Shown: positions 1 through 8,909, counted from the stretch's first letter. The stretch: 64,000 nt of DNA from Salsuginibacillus kocurii DSM 18087 (GCF_000377705.1 NZ_KB898628.1:171969-235968); one strand, 5' to 3'. The notes: generated by a model not told the origin, from the letters alone. Numbers and translations: made by a program.

Positions 1-1
1 T

Positions 2-319
2 TTAATTGGTAAAGTAAACAGAGCAGTAAATGAAGTGTATGATTTAGCTTTAAACGCTGAGTCTGAGAAGGTTAGGCTGGAAGCACTCAAGTCTATATTA
101 GATCACGCCATTGGCAGACCAACTAATAAGCACGAGATCACCACCAATGGCGAGCGCAAGGTGATTATAGATAGCGACGAAATGCAGAATGTGTTTGATC
201 ACATTGGCAATACACAATCTACTACACAGCCAGCACAAGCCAGCACACAGCACTCTGATGATATAGTGGAGGCTGAATATAGTGAAGCTGAAGATGAGAC
301 TGAGAGTGGAGATGAGTAG
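2..319 (+). CDS. Phage terminase small subunit, C-terminal part
   Basis: The frame is open to the left edge, so the gene begins outside the window; the GTG at 35 need not be its start. The visible part has a short helical segment (LRLEALKSIL-like pattern, then DHAIGRPT) followed by an acidic, low-complexity tail rich in Gln, Thr, Asp and Glu. Such a layout is common at the end of small terminase subunits, which recognise the packaging site and feed DNA to the large subunit. The call rests mainly on position just upstream of terL and on the K-x-x-I-L-D-H-A-x-G-R-P motif seen in Bacillus phage TerS proteins. Confidence 0.6.
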   Translation, partial: LIGKVNRAVNEVYDLALNAESEKVRLEALKSILDHAIGRPTNKHEITTNGERKVIIDSDEMQNVFDHIGNTQSTTQPAQASTQHSDDIVEAEYSEAEDETESGDE

Positions 320-385
320 GTGAGATATCTGCTTAATTTTATGCACTACTTAAAGCTAAGTAGTAAAATGATGAAACGCTGAAAG

Positions 386-462
386 TACTGATAAATCAAG
401 TGCATGTTTTATAGGTGGTGCAACTGTTACAAATTACAATGGTAAGTGTTGATTTATCAGTA
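386..462. repeat. 14-bp perfect inverted repeat with 49-base spacer
   Basis: TACTGATAAATCAA at 386-399 is exactly repeated as its reverse complement at 449-462. It lies in the 407-base stretch between the small terminase gene and the 165-aa accessory gene. That stretch otherwise holds only A+T-rich DNA, a short unconvincing frame (415-615) and the promoter noted next. The repeat could form a large hairpin in RNA or mark a recombination footprint. Confidence 0.6.
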
Positions 463-637
463 TATTTAATTCATAGTTTTTTCGCATATGATTTATTTTG
501 CGAAGTTATAAAGGGGATTTTTTGTATACGAACAGTATATAAATACATAAAATGCATAAATGTAATTAAGGTAAAAGCTAAATTTTACAGAGTGAAGAGC
601 AGGGGGATATTCTAAACTGTGGAAGCTGGCTGATGGG

Positions 638-666
638 TTGGGGAGCTACACAATTTTTTATATAAT
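638..666 (+). promoter_or_regulatory. Sigma-A type promoter for the accessory gene between terS and terL
   Basis: TTGGGG (638-643), 17 bases, then a perfect TATAAT (661-666). This lies 60 bases before the start of the 165-aa gene. Together with the terminator at 1209-1239 it makes that gene an independent transcription unit inside the phage packaging operon. Confidence 0.55.
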
Positions 667-726
667 AACACAACCTTCGAGCAAAAAATGTTAAACTAGC
701 ACTAAACATTTCCAGTTGGTGAAACT

Positions 727-1224
727 ATGAATATTTCCCTTGATCAAATTATTGCATTTTTAACAGGTGCTATATTACCGACAACATTTTTTTTGATTAA
801 AAATTTTATCATTGATAAGCCCAAGTTAGCTTTTACTATAGACAAAACTAAGCCTTTAAAAGTTGTTAGTATGATTTATGATGGTTGGGGTGGAAAGATT
901 GTTACAGAATTAGGTGAGTATGAAGAAGATGCAATCAGTATTGAGCTTAGATTGAATGGTACTATTAGTAACAAAGGTAAACGAAATTTGTCTATTATTA
1001 GTATATATCTTGAGAATGATGGTATTGATAAGCCCACTTTAATTACAAAAAAAATCTTTTCCTTAGAAGAAGGTAATGGAGAAAAAATAAGTAGGGAAGT
1101 TGTGGCTGGTCAACAGGAAGCTGATGCATACATTAAATATAACTCGTATCTATTGGTTATTGATCATCGAGGAAAAAATAAGAAAATTAAACTAGGTAAA
1201 GCTATTAACTCACTAACTAATTAG
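727..1224 (+). CDS. Membrane-anchored protein of unknown function, probable prophage moron
   Basis: 165 aa. Residues about 6-27 form one hydrophobic segment ending in KNF, so the protein is probably anchored by its N-terminus. The rest is soluble and rich in beta-strand patterns (alternating hydrophobics around ISIELRLNGTISN and LSIISIYLEND), compatible with an immunoglobulin-like sandwich. I do not recognise a family. It sits between the two terminase genes with its own promoter and terminator and is more A+T-rich than its neighbours, which fits a horizontally gained gene expressed from the prophage. A role in the lysogen, such as superinfection exclusion, is inference only. Confidence 0.6.
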   Translation: MNISLDQIIAFLTGAILPTTFFLIKNFIIDKPKLAFTIDKTKPLKVVSMIYDGWGGKIVTELGEYEEDAISIELRLNGTISNKGKRNLSIISIYLENDGIDKPTLITKKIFSLEEGNGEKISREVVAGQQEADAYIKYNSYLLVIDHRGKNKKIKLGKAINSLTN

Positions 1225-1239
1225 TTGGTGAGCCTTTTT
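1209..1239 (+). terminator. Intrinsic terminator after the 165-aa gene
   Basis: A 24-base near-perfect palindrome (1209-1232, one G-T wobble) overlaps the stop codon of the 165-aa gene and is followed by CCTTTTT. It closes the accessory unit before the terL ribosome binding site. Confidence 0.65.
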
Positions 1240-1265
1240 ATGTCCAACAGAAAGGAGGTACTCAA

Positions 1266-3023
1266 ATCACAACACAAACAAACCAAATACACACTCAATC
1301 TAATCTTATTCTATTAGCAGATTACCTAACCAAACACTTCGGCAGCACCAAAACTAAACAACTCATGTCCGAATACCAGCAAAAATCAGAGCAACACAAT
1401 CACGATTATCTATTTGGCGCACACTCTTTATCCTATCAATTAGGCGAGAAGGACATATCATTCTTTTGCCAATACTATCTTCAGGATTATTTTCTACCCA
1501 AGGACACCAACACAGTCAGACCTTTAGCGCCTCTCCATTTCGACATTTGGGCTGAGCTTGAAGATATCTTTCTACACAACAAAAGAGACAAACAACTCTT
1601 CATCTTGCCTAGAGGTAGCGCTAAAACAACCATCATTGATATGGCTTTATCTGTTTGGCTACACGTTTACCGCAAGTCAATCTACTCTATAGTATTAGCA
1701 AACAGGGAATTAGACGCTATCAATTTTGTTGATCAAACACGCAAAGCGCTCAACTCACCTTATCTAATAAATACATTTGGTGAGCTGGTACAGCCTAAGC
1801 AACGCACAGTAAATAAACTTGAGCTAGAGCTAATCAACGATACTAAAATATCAGCTTACTCGTCAGGCTCATCTGTTCGTGGTGCTTCCTATGTATCGCC
1901 ACAAGGTATTTATAGACCAACAGCCTACATAGCTGATGACTATATCAGTGAACAGGATATATTAACGGATGATGCAAAGCAGAAGAAATATGTGAGATGG
2001 CTCAAAGAGATTGAAGAGGGTGGTGATGAGGCTGTATATCGTAATGGTCAGCTTATTAAACCAGCGACTAAATTTATTGTGTTGGGTACTCCACTTGCCA
2101 AGGGGGACTTTATTGATCAGCTAAAAGCCAATCCAGAATATAAAACATATCAAAAGGGTGTGGTTGATTTCGATGTTGATGAGTATTTTGAGCAAAACGA
2201 ATATTGGCAGCAGTTTAAATCAATATATTTTGATAGCACATTAGATGACCCTGAAGCTGAGGCGAAACAATACTATCAGGATAATACTGATCAAATGGAA
2301 TTCCCTACAATTTGGGATAAGTTTAATCCACTTAATTTAGCTATCAGATACTTCAATAAACGAATCGCCTTTATGCAGGAGTTGATGTGTAATATTGAAA
2401 ATGTAGGAGACAAGTGGTTTAAATCAAATAGAATAATGAGCGCAAATGAAATGAATGAGCTTGAGTTTGAGAATACACTATTAGCAATAGATACAGCAGG
2501 CGTTAAAAACAAAAACAAAGCTGCCTCTGACTACTTTGCGTTCACATTTGGCTCTACATACAACGGATTTAAATATGTCCGCAAAGCTGAGTTACATAAG
2601 TTTTACGATTTCGACGAATACATTAACAAAGTGATTGATTACCTACTGGAATATGAAGAGCTTGCCACTATCTACATCGAGAAAAACACCTACACAGGGT
2701 TAGATGTTGAGCGAATACAAACAAAAATATCAGAACATTCTGAACTTAAAAGACGCAACATTACCTTTATTAATGAGATGCAACGTAAAAACAAAGACGA
2801 GAAGATCAGCACTATAGTTAGTGATGTGAATAATGGCAGAGTAATATTTTGCTCTGAGTTGGTTGATGATGAGTTTTTACAGCAAGTGATGAGCTTTCAA
2901 GGACAAAAATATTCAGCACATGACGACGCAGCGGATTCATTGGCTGAATTTGTAACAAGAATCGATGAGCTGGATGAGCAGACACCAAAGATTAAAGTAT
3001 CACCTAGCTCACTATTATTCTAG
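1266..3023 (+). CDS. Phage terminase large subunit, probable ATC start
   Basis: ATPase-nuclease that packages DNA into the prohead. Counting from the first ATG (1365), a Walker A-like RGSAKT lies at about residues 83-88 and a Walker B-like YIADD at 188-192. The nuclease half shows LLAIDTAG at about 372-379 and a HDDAADSLAEF helix near the C-terminus. The ATG at 1365 has no ribosome binding site. The only good one, AAAGGAGG at 1251-1258, lies exactly 7 bases before an in-frame ATC at 1266. The 33 codons from there are open and contain no ATG, GTG or TTG before 1365. I therefore place the start at the ATC, giving 585 aa; otherwise the protein is 552 aa from 1365. Confidence 0.85.
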   Translation: MTTQTNQIHTQSNLILLADYLTKHFGSTKTKQLMSEYQQKSEQHNHDYLFGAHSLSYQLGEKDISFFCQYYLQDYFLPKDTNTVRPLAPLHFDIWAELEDIFLHNKRDKQLFILPRGSAKTTIIDMALSVWLHVYRKSIYSIVLANRELDAINFVDQTRKALNSPYLINTFGELVQPKQRTVNKLELELINDTKISAYSSGSSVRGASYVSPQGIYRPTAYIADDYISEQDILTDDAKQKKYVRWLKEIEEGGDEAVYRNGQLIKPATKFIVLGTPLAKGDFIDQLKANPEYKTYQKGVVDFDVDEYFEQNEYWQQFKSIYFDSTLDDPEAEAKQYYQDNTDQMEFPTIWDKFNPLNLAIRYFNKRIAFMQELMCNIENVGDKWFKSNRIMSANEMNELEFENTLLAIDTAGVKNKNKAASDYFAFTFGSTYNGFKYVRKAELHKFYDFDEYINKVIDYLLEYEELATIYIEKNTYTGLDVERIQTKISEHSELKRRNITFINEMQRKNKDEKISTIVSDVNNGRVIFCSELVDDEFLQQVMSFQGQKYSAHDDAADSLAEFVTRIDELDEQTPKIKVSPSSLLF

Positions 3024-3035
3024 GGAGGTGAATTA

Positions 3036-4364
3036 ATGGATTTAACAAGGGATATTTTACGCAAATCATTAAAGGAATTACGTAAACAACAGCAAAAATA
3101 TAGTGTAAACAAACGCTACTATGATGGGCAGCACGATATAATTTATAAATATGCGGAACAAGATCAGCGCTCAAATCAAAAAGTAGTGGTCAATTTTTTC
3201 AAAAAGTTTATACAGGACGAGGTCAGCTATTCACTTGGTAATCCAATAAGTTACATATCTAAAAGCCAAAACGAAGAGGTACTTGAGGAGATAGATAGCA
3301 ACTTTAGTCATTGGCAAAAACGGCATGATCAGTTATTAGCAATTAAAACAGCTACTTATGGCTTTGCGTTTGAGCTTGATTATGTGGATGAAGATGGAGA
3401 GTTTAAGTCTACTGTACTTACTCCACTAAATTGTTTTGCTATCGAATCGGGTAGAGCAGATCAGAGTATTCAATTGGCTTTACATAATTATAAAATTAGC
3501 CAATTCAGCGAAACGGAAATGTTAGATGTTTACCATAGCAACAAAATTTATACATACAAGCTGAGCAAAAATGATGCTATGTCACTTGTAGGAGAGAGAG
3601 AGCACATCTTTGAAAAGCCACCTATTAGAGTTAACGCATATAATGAAGAGAGACAATCACTGTTGGTTGATATTAAATCAGAAAACGATGCTTATAATAA
3701 TACTCTATCTGATTTGGTTAACGAAGTATCAGACTTTAGGCAGGCTTTTTTGCGTATCACTGGTGCTGAATTGGATGAGGATGAAGCTAAAAAGATGAAG
3801 AAGAATGGCATTATTCAAATATCCAGTCAAGCTCAAATTGACTTTTTGACAAAAGAGATTAATGATACCTTTGTTCAAAATTTGCTGAGTGAATTAGAAG
3901 AAAAGATTTATAAGTTGTCCAGCCATATAGACGTTAACGAAAAAATTTCCAGCAACGTCTCGGGAGTCAGTCTACGGTCTAGAATGATAGGACTCGAACA
4001 AAAATGTAGCCTTATACAGACTATGATGGAATCAACTATCAAAAAGCGCTTGAAAAACTTCTTCCATTACCTATCTATTAAGCATGGTAGGGAGTATAAC
4101 TACAAAGATATAAAGACAAATTTTACCATGAACATTCCGCATGATTTAGTTAACATAGGTGACTTTATTTCCAAAGTTGAGAAGAATGTATCACAGCGTA
4201 CCATACTCAGCCTGCTACCATTTATTGAAAATCCAGAGCATGAGTTAAAACAGTTTTATAAAGAACAAAAAGAGAAGCGCAACATGGAGATGGAGGGGCA
4301 AGTTGACCTTGAAAATCTAGGTATCAACCCTGAAGCGCTAAATGGTGGCGATAACAATGAGTGA
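3036..4364 (+). CDS. Phage portal protein (SPP1 gp6-like)
   Basis: 442 aa. Portal proteins form the dodecameric ring at the capsid vertex through which DNA enters and to which the tail joins. The order YYDGQHDI, then NFFKKFIQDEVSYSLGNPI near residues 55-75, then the long helical middle and an acidic C-terminus is typical of SPP1 gp6-type portals. It follows terL by 12 bases with GGGAGGTG as ribosome binding site, and its end overlaps the next gene. Confidence 0.85.
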   Translation: MDLTRDILRKSLKELRKQQQKYSVNKRYYDGQHDIIYKYAEQDQRSNQKVVVNFFKKFIQDEVSYSLGNPISYISKSQNEEVLEEIDSNFSHWQKRHDQLLAIKTATYGFAFELDYVDEDGEFKSTVLTPLNCFAIESGRADQSIQLALHNYKISQFSETEMLDVYHSNKIYTYKLSKNDAMSLVGEREHIFEKPPIRVNAYNEERQSLLVDIKSENDAYNNTLSDLVNEVSDFRQAFLRITGAELDEDEAKKMKKNGIIQISSQAQIDFLTKEINDTFVQNLLSELEEKIYKLSSHIDVNEKISSNVSGVSLRSRMIGLEQKCSLIQTMMESTIKKRLKNFFHYLSIKHGREYNYKDIKTNFTMNIPHDLVNIGDFISKVEKNVSQRTILSLLPFIENPEHELKQFYKEQKEKRNMEMEGQVDLENLGINPEALNGGDNNE

Positions 4365-5265
4365 TAATTTACCCGATTCCATACTAAACGTAAAGAAGCT
4401 AATGGAGCGTAAAGCAAGCGGTGATATGGAGCCACTTATGAAAGCTTATAAAGACTCACTTGATAGAGTACAAGGACAGCTATCACAAATTACCAGCAGA
4501 TATACTGAAGGTGGAGAGCTTAGTATCAGTGACGCTCAGCGTTATTCAGCTCTACAAGATTTAGAAGAGCAAATTGCTGAGCAAACTAATCAACTTGGTG
4601 AGCTGGATGTGGAAATTAGTGAACGAACGCTAAAGAGAAGCTACTCAGAAGGTTATTATAGGACTGCTTACCACTTGGAAAGAGGGATGAGTGGAGGCGG
4701 TAGCTTTGGTTTACTTAGACCTGAAATGGTAGAACAAGCTGTTAATATGCCAATAGAAGGCAAGATGTTTAGCGACAGAATTTGGGATAATAAGGATAAG
4801 CTGATTGAGCGTACACGGGGATTATTAGAGCGCTCAATGGTTGATGGTGCTGACCCTGCAAAGCTTGCTAGGGAGCTGACTAAACAGTTCAATACTTCAG
4901 CTTACGAGAGTGCTAGGTTAGTACAGAACGAGGTGGCTAGGTGTACGAGAGAAGCTGCGGATTCGATGTACAAAAATTCAAACGTTGTCAATGAACTAAT
5001 GTTCGATTCTACCCTTGATAGCGACACTAGCGATACATGCAGAGAACTCGATGGCACTCGCTACAGTATCGACGAGATCGATACTAAGCCGCAGATTCCA
5101 AGTGATACGCATGTTGGCTGTCGCTCAGATTACATTCCAGTTGTCGATGGATGGGAGCCTACTACTAAGCGTGATAACGAATCAGGTGAAACTATTGATT
5201 ACGAATCATACCCGAAATGGAAGGAATCCAAGGGTATTAGCGACGAGGTTGATGATGATGAGTAA
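4357..5265 (+). CDS. Phage head morphogenesis protein (SPP1 gp7-like minor head protein)
   Basis: About 302 aa. A coiled-coil-like N-terminal half is followed by the head morphogenesis domain: RLVQNEVARCTREAA near residue 195, then a cysteine-containing segment with DTCRELDG and a HVGCRSD motif. I chose ATG 4357, 8 bases after GGTGG, over ATG 4342; both overlap the portal gene. Such proteins enter the capsid in few copies and may aid DNA ejection. The C-terminus is strongly acidic. Confidence 0.8.
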   Translation: MSDNLPDSILNVKKLMERKASGDMEPLMKAYKDSLDRVQGQLSQITSRYTEGGELSISDAQRYSALQDLEEQIAEQTNQLGELDVEISERTLKRSYSEGYYRTAYHLERGMSGGGSFGLLRPEMVEQAVNMPIEGKMFSDRIWDNKDKLIERTRGLLERSMVDGADPAKLARELTKQFNTSAYESARLVQNEVARCTREAADSMYKNSNVVNELMFDSTLDSDTSDTCRELDGTRYSIDEIDTKPQIPSDTHVGCRSDYIPVVDGWEPTTKRDNESGETIDYESYPKWKESKGISDEVDDDE

Positions 5266-5312
5266 ATTAAAATACTTGATTTACTACATATTTGTATATG
5301 TTTATTTACGAT

Positions 5313-5341
5313 TCACTTCTATTAAATGAAGTGATTTTTTT
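5313..5341 (+). terminator. Terminator-like hairpin after the head morphogenesis gene
   Basis: TCACTTC pairs with GAAGTGA across an 8-base loop and is followed by seven T. It lies inside what should be one late operon, before the scaffold gene. Confidence 0.6.
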
Positions 5342-5416
5342 ATGCACAAATTTAATAACAAAAATATTTTGCGTCGTTAGGGCATTGCGTTAACGGGGCT
5401 ATGGAGGTAATTACAT

Positions 5417-6061
5417 ATGAATTTAGAAGAGGTAAAGCAGTTTTTGGAGCAAAATAAAGATGATGAGCAAGTGAAAGAATATCTTCAGGGGTTACAAAGT
5501 GATAAAAAAGTAACCGTTGAAGAGGTTCAACAACTAGCTCAACAGGATTCTGATGTGAAGAAGTGGTTGGATAGTGAAAAAGATCGACATGCAAATAAAT
5601 CATTGGAAACGTGGAAAAACAATAATCTCGAATCACTTGTAGAAGATGAGGTTAAAAAGCGAAACCCTCAAAAGGATGAAAAGGATATCGAGATCGATAA
5701 GATTAAGCAGCAGCTTGCCGACATGGAAGGGCAGAAAACTAAAGAAAGCCTACGCAATAGTGCACTCAAGCAAGCTACTGATAAAGGTATTCCGCATGAT
5801 GTGATTGATTATTTGCTGGGCGACGATGAAGAGAGCACACTAACTAATCTCTCTACATTTGAGAAGTCGATGCAACAATATGTTGATAGCAAAGTGAATG
5901 AACGTGTTAAAGGCTCAAGCTACACTCCACCTGCCTCAGACGATGGAAACACAAAAACCTTTACGCCAGAAGAGCTTAATGAAATGAGCATTGAAGAAGT
6001 AAATGCTCAATGGGACACCATTAAAGACTCCAGCACATTGGAGCAAATTAGCAAAAATTAA
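5417..6061 (+). CDS. Phage scaffolding protein
   Basis: 214 aa, highly charged and almost wholly helical, rich in Glu, Lys, Gln and Asp with a coiled-coil centre (about residues 85-110). This is the usual make-up of scaffold proteins of the phage GP20/SPP1 gp11 kind that guide capsid assembly and then leave. It lies directly before the capsid gene and has GGAGG 9 bases before its ATG. Confidence 0.75.
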   Translation: MNLEEVKQFLEQNKDDEQVKEYLQGLQSDKKVTVEEVQQLAQQDSDVKKWLDSEKDRHANKSLETWKNNNLESLVEDEVKKRNPQKDEKDIEIDKIKQQLADMEGQKTKESLRNSALKQATDKGIPHDVIDYLLGDDEESTLTNLSTFEKSMQQYVDSKVNERVKGSSYTPPASDDGNTKTFTPEELNEMSIEEVNAQWDTIKDSSTLEQISKN

Positions 6062-6079
6062 ACAAAGCAATGAGTTTAG

Positions 6080-6103
6080 CCATGCCCAGCGCATGGTTTT
6101 TTT
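6080..6103 (+). terminator. Terminator-like hairpin between scaffold and capsid genes
   Basis: CCATGC pairs with GCATGG across the loop CCAGC, followed by seven or more T. Partial termination, or RNA processing, here could tune scaffold against capsid output. Confidence 0.6.
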
Positions 6104-6143
6104 AATGCACAAATTTAATTAAAAATGAGGAGAATGATAGGAT

Positions 6144-6956
6144 ATGTCAGTAAATAGTTTTATTCCAAAAGTTTGGGAAAGTCGACTACTACACAATTAC
6201 AAAAGTAATTCAATTGCAGGAATGATTACCACAGCACCAACCGAGGTAACAGGTAACACGGTTAAGTTTAACCGCATTGGTGCAGTAGATGTGAATGATT
6301 ATGATGGAGAGGTTGATTGGAGCGAGATTTCCACTACTTCAGTCGAGCTTAATCTTTCCGAGAAAAAATACTTTTCCTTTGTTTTGGATGATGTGGATGC
6401 TGCCCAATCTGCGGGGGAATTGATAGACGACGCGACAGAAGAAGCCAGCGGTAGCTTGCAGGAAAAGGTAGATCAATATGTGCTTTCTCACTACGCTGAT
6501 GCACATGAAGATAATGTAATCGGCTCTGATGAAGAAGCAGTTGAGCTAACTGTTGATAATACATATGATAAATTGGTTGATTTGGGTACTAAATTGAGTA
6601 AAAAGAAAGTACCTAAAGCAGATCGGTATGTTGTTATTAACCATGATGTGCTAGGTAAATTGAGTAAAGATGAGCGCTTTACTCGCAATTATGAGATTCT
6701 AGAGAATGGTGTTGTTGACGGTGCTTCTGTTAATGGCATGACTGTAGTAGTAACCGAAGAGACACACGTTGAAGATGGTGTTATTAAAGTAATGGCTCTA
6801 CACTCTTCTGCTATTGGACTAGGCGAGCAAATCAACGAGGTTGAAGCTATGCGCCTACAAGATAAGTTTGCTGATGGTGTACGTGGTCTGATGGTTTACG
6901 GTGCAGTTGTTAAACGACCTGAAGCATTGGCTACGCTTAACGCTACAGTAGAGTAA
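6144..6956 (+). CDS. Major capsid protein
   Basis: 270 aa. The N-terminus (FIPKVWESRLLHN, then SIAGMIT and NTVKFNRIG) is like that of phage major capsid proteins with an HK97-type fold without a large cleaved pro-domain. The position after scaffold and before the connector genes supports the call. The ribosome binding site is GAGGAG with a rather long 13-base spacing; a closer AGGATAT precedes the ATG. Confidence 0.8.
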   Translation: MSVNSFIPKVWESRLLHNYKSNSIAGMITTAPTEVTGNTVKFNRIGAVDVNDYDGEVDWSEISTTSVELNLSEKKYFSFVLDDVDAAQSAGELIDDATEEASGSLQEKVDQYVLSHYADAHEDNVIGSDEEAVELTVDNTYDKLVDLGTKLSKKKVPKADRYVVINHDVLGKLSKDERFTRNYEILENGVVDGASVNGMTVVVTEETHVEDGVIKVMALHSSAIGLGEQINEVEAMRLQDKFADGVRGLMVYGAVVKRPEALATLNATVE

Positions 6957-6962
6957 TTATTG

Positions 6963-6989
6963 ATTGGGGGAGTGTTGCGCTTCCCCAAT
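6963..6989 (+). other. Strong hairpin after the capsid gene
   Basis: ATTGGGGGAG pairs with the segment ending CTTCCCCAAT to form a stem of about 10 bp. No T run follows (TATATATA instead). It may stabilise the abundant capsid mRNA or act as a weak terminator. Confidence 0.5.
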
Positions 6990-7054
6990 TATATATACCT
7001 ATTATAGCCCATTTTGTACATAGCAATAAATAACCCAACAGAAAGGGTGATTAA

Positions 7055-7408
7055 ATGAAATTTAAAAACAAAGATACCGGACTAGTTTGGAAAGTAACGA
7101 ATGAAGCCCATCAAAAGCGCCTACTCAGCTCCACTAAATTTGAGCAAGTAGAAAGTAATAATGAAGATAATACACCTACTGAAACGCCAACAGAAGCAAC
7201 ACAGGAAGCTGATACAGAAGAGACTGAATATACGCCTGATGATACGCCTGATGAGCAAAAAGAAGCACCTGAGCAGCCTGATTATACTACTATGCAGTGG
7301 CATGATTTACGTGCTTTAGCAGCAGAAAAAGGGCTACAAATTCATGGTGTGAAGCGCAAAGAGCTTGAGGCTGATTTGCAAAAAATAGGTGATCTATATG
7401 GACATTAA
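7055..7408 (+). CDS. Small phage head protein with a C-terminal SAP/Rho-N-like motif
   Basis: 117 aa. The middle (about residues 30-75) is a low-complexity linker of Thr, Glu and Pro. The last 40 residues (WHDLRALAAEKG, then VKRKELEADL) have the helix-extended loop-helix pattern of Rho N-terminal/SAP-type nucleic acid binding modules, often found in small proteins after phage capsid genes. Whether it is structural is not known. It overlaps the next gene by 11 bases. Confidence 0.6.
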   Translation: MKFKNKDTGLVWKVTNEAHQKRLLSSTKFEQVESNNEDNTPTETPTEATQEADTEETEYTPDDTPDEQKEAPEQPDYTTMQWHDLRALAAEKGLQIHGVKRKELEADLQKIGDLYGH

Positions 7409-7691
7409 AGATACCATCAAAACGATGCTTGATATTGATGATGACACTAAAGATAAGAAGATTGAGCTGATGATTGATAGTCATAAGCAGCAGATTAAAA
7501 ACTATCTGTATAGAGATGATTTCCCAGATGAATTAGATCATATTGTCGCTGAGATTATCGTTGAAAAAACTCTCCATAATAAACGAGTAACCAACAGTGG
7601 AGATATTAGTTTTGAGTATACTGTATCTGAATCAACCCTTGAAAAATATGAGAATCAGCTTCAGCGATTTCGTAAAGTGAGGGCATTATGA
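7398..7691 (+). CDS. Phage head-tail connector protein
   Basis: About 97 aa. Short, helical and acidic, with the pattern of gp6/YqbG-type connectors: a repeated IKxML...D start, an internal KNYLYRDDFPDEL segment, and IVAEIIVEKTLH. I chose ATG 7398 (AGGTGAT upstream) over 7389. It is the first of five genes joined by 4-base or shorter overlaps that build the head-tail interface. Confidence 0.65.
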   Translation: MDIKDTIKTMLDIDDDTKDKKIELMIDSHKQQIKNYLYRDDFPDELDHIVAEIIVEKTLHNKRVTNSGDISFEYTVSESTLEKYENQLQRFRKVRAL

Positions 7692-8047
7692 TGTTGTTCA
7701 ATACTGAAGAAATTATTGAGAAAACATTCAACCTTAAAGCTGATGTAGAGGGATATGTGGAAGAAACTACTGATTGGGGCGAAACGCAGACTGAGCTAGT
7801 AGATAAGTATACAGATATGCCATGCACTGTATCTCAAGGAGTGAGCAGAAATATCACACGAATGACCGCCAATAGCGAAATAGAGTATGATATTGTGCTG
7901 TTTTATCCTGCTGATAAGGTGATTAACGCAGGTGATAAGGTAACTATTCACTATAATAAGGAAGCAAAGCGTACATTTGAAGCTGGCGAAGGCTATTTTT
8001 TTAGTGATCACTGTGAAATTCCACTTGTAAAGGAAGGTGAGAGCTGA
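7688..8047 (+). CDS. Phage head completion / head-tail joining protein
   Basis: 119 aa. The start overlaps the previous stop (ATGA). Residues 60-115 have a beta-rich pattern (IEYDIVLFYPADKVINAGDKV) like minor capsid or SPP1 gp16-type stopper proteins. Family identity is by pattern and position, not by a definite motif. Confidence 0.55.
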   Translation: MMLFNTEEIIEKTFNLKADVEGYVEETTDWGETQTELVDKYTDMPCTVSQGVSRNITRMTANSEIEYDIVLFYPADKVINAGDKVTIHYNKEAKRTFEAGEGYFFSDHCEIPLVKEGES

Positions 8048-8421
8048 TGGATACTAAGGGATTCGATGACCTACAAAAGCAATTAATGGATGTTGCTCAA
8101 AATGAAGCACCGCAAATGATCGATGATCAAGTTGAGCGTATGCTTACTATGGTACTAGCTGATGTAAAACTACTAACACCTGTTGATTCCGGTAATTTAA
8201 AGCGTAGGTGGATGATATCTGATATCGCCAATGGGCAAGGTAATGTAGGTACTAACGTAGAGTATGCTGAAGCTGTTGAAAAAGGCTTTACTCATAAACC
8301 ATCGGGTGAGTTTGTACAAGGTGCACACATGCTTGAGCAATCTTTGGAGCAGGCTGATGATCGAGCAGATAATGAATTAAGCGACTTTTTTGATCGGCTA
8401 AAAAGTGAGCTGGATATGTGA
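8047..8421 (+). CDS. HK97 gp10-like phage protein (tail completion)
   Basis: 124 aa. The sequence LTPVDSGNLKRRW followed by VGTNVEYAEAVEKGF is the characteristic core of the HK97 gp10 family, which joins head and tail. It overlaps both neighbours by a few bases. Confidence 0.75.
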   Translation: MDTKGFDDLQKQLMDVAQNEAPQMIDDQVERMLTMVLADVKLLTPVDSGNLKRRWMISDIANGQGNVGTNVEYAEAVEKGFTHKPSGEFVQGAHMLEQSLEQADDRADNELSDFFDRLKSELDM

Positions 8422-8909
8422 TGGGAAATATTACTCTAGTCGATACACAAAGGGCTGTAATTAAGCAGCTACATAACAAATTTGATTACAAAATATATGC
8501 TGAACACATACCACAGGGCTTTGAGAAGCCTTCTTTTTTTGTTTACATGCTTCCACTTGAGTCTACTCATTCAGCACATTATATGGAGCACAGCGTTATT
8601 GTTAAGATCAAATATTTTGGTGATACAAACAGCTCTAAATGGGAAATGGCAGACGAGTTAGCTAAATTATTCAGCTCTGTTTTGCCTATAAAAGATAGAA
8701 AGATAACAGTTACCCGAACAAATCAGGAGATTGTAGATGATCACCTAGAGTTTACTGTTAGGCTGCATTTTGAAGTAGGCACAGCTCAGATTGTTGTGAA
8801 TGAAAACGATGAAGGTGAAGAGGTATATACGATAGTTGATGAAACCAGTGGATATACAGATGGGCAAGTTGAACTTGCCAGAGAACTAAACGAAAGGATG
8901 GATTTATAA
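8418..8909 (+). CDS. Phage tail terminator-like protein
   Basis: 163 aa from GTG 8418, or 162 from ATG 8421. The pattern FDYKIYAEHIPQGFEKPSFFV is typical of the PBSX-type family (DUF6838, YqbJ-like) before the sheath gene, which likely caps the tail tube or completes the neck. The last 40 residues are an acidic extension. Confidence 0.6.
   Translation: MMGNITLVDTQRAVIKQLHNKFDYKIYAEHIPQGFEKPSFFVYMLPLESTHSAHYMEHSVIVKIKYFGDTNSSKWEMADELAKLFSSVLPIKDRKITVTRTNQEIVDDHLEFTVRLHFEVGTAQIVVNENDEGEEVYTIVDETSGYTDGQVELARELNERMDL

Noticed and set aside
415..615. 66-codon frame between terS and the moron
   Set aside because: No ribosome binding site, hydrophobic Ile/Lys/Tyr composition typical of A+T-rich non-coding DNA, and it contains the right arm of the inverted repeat.
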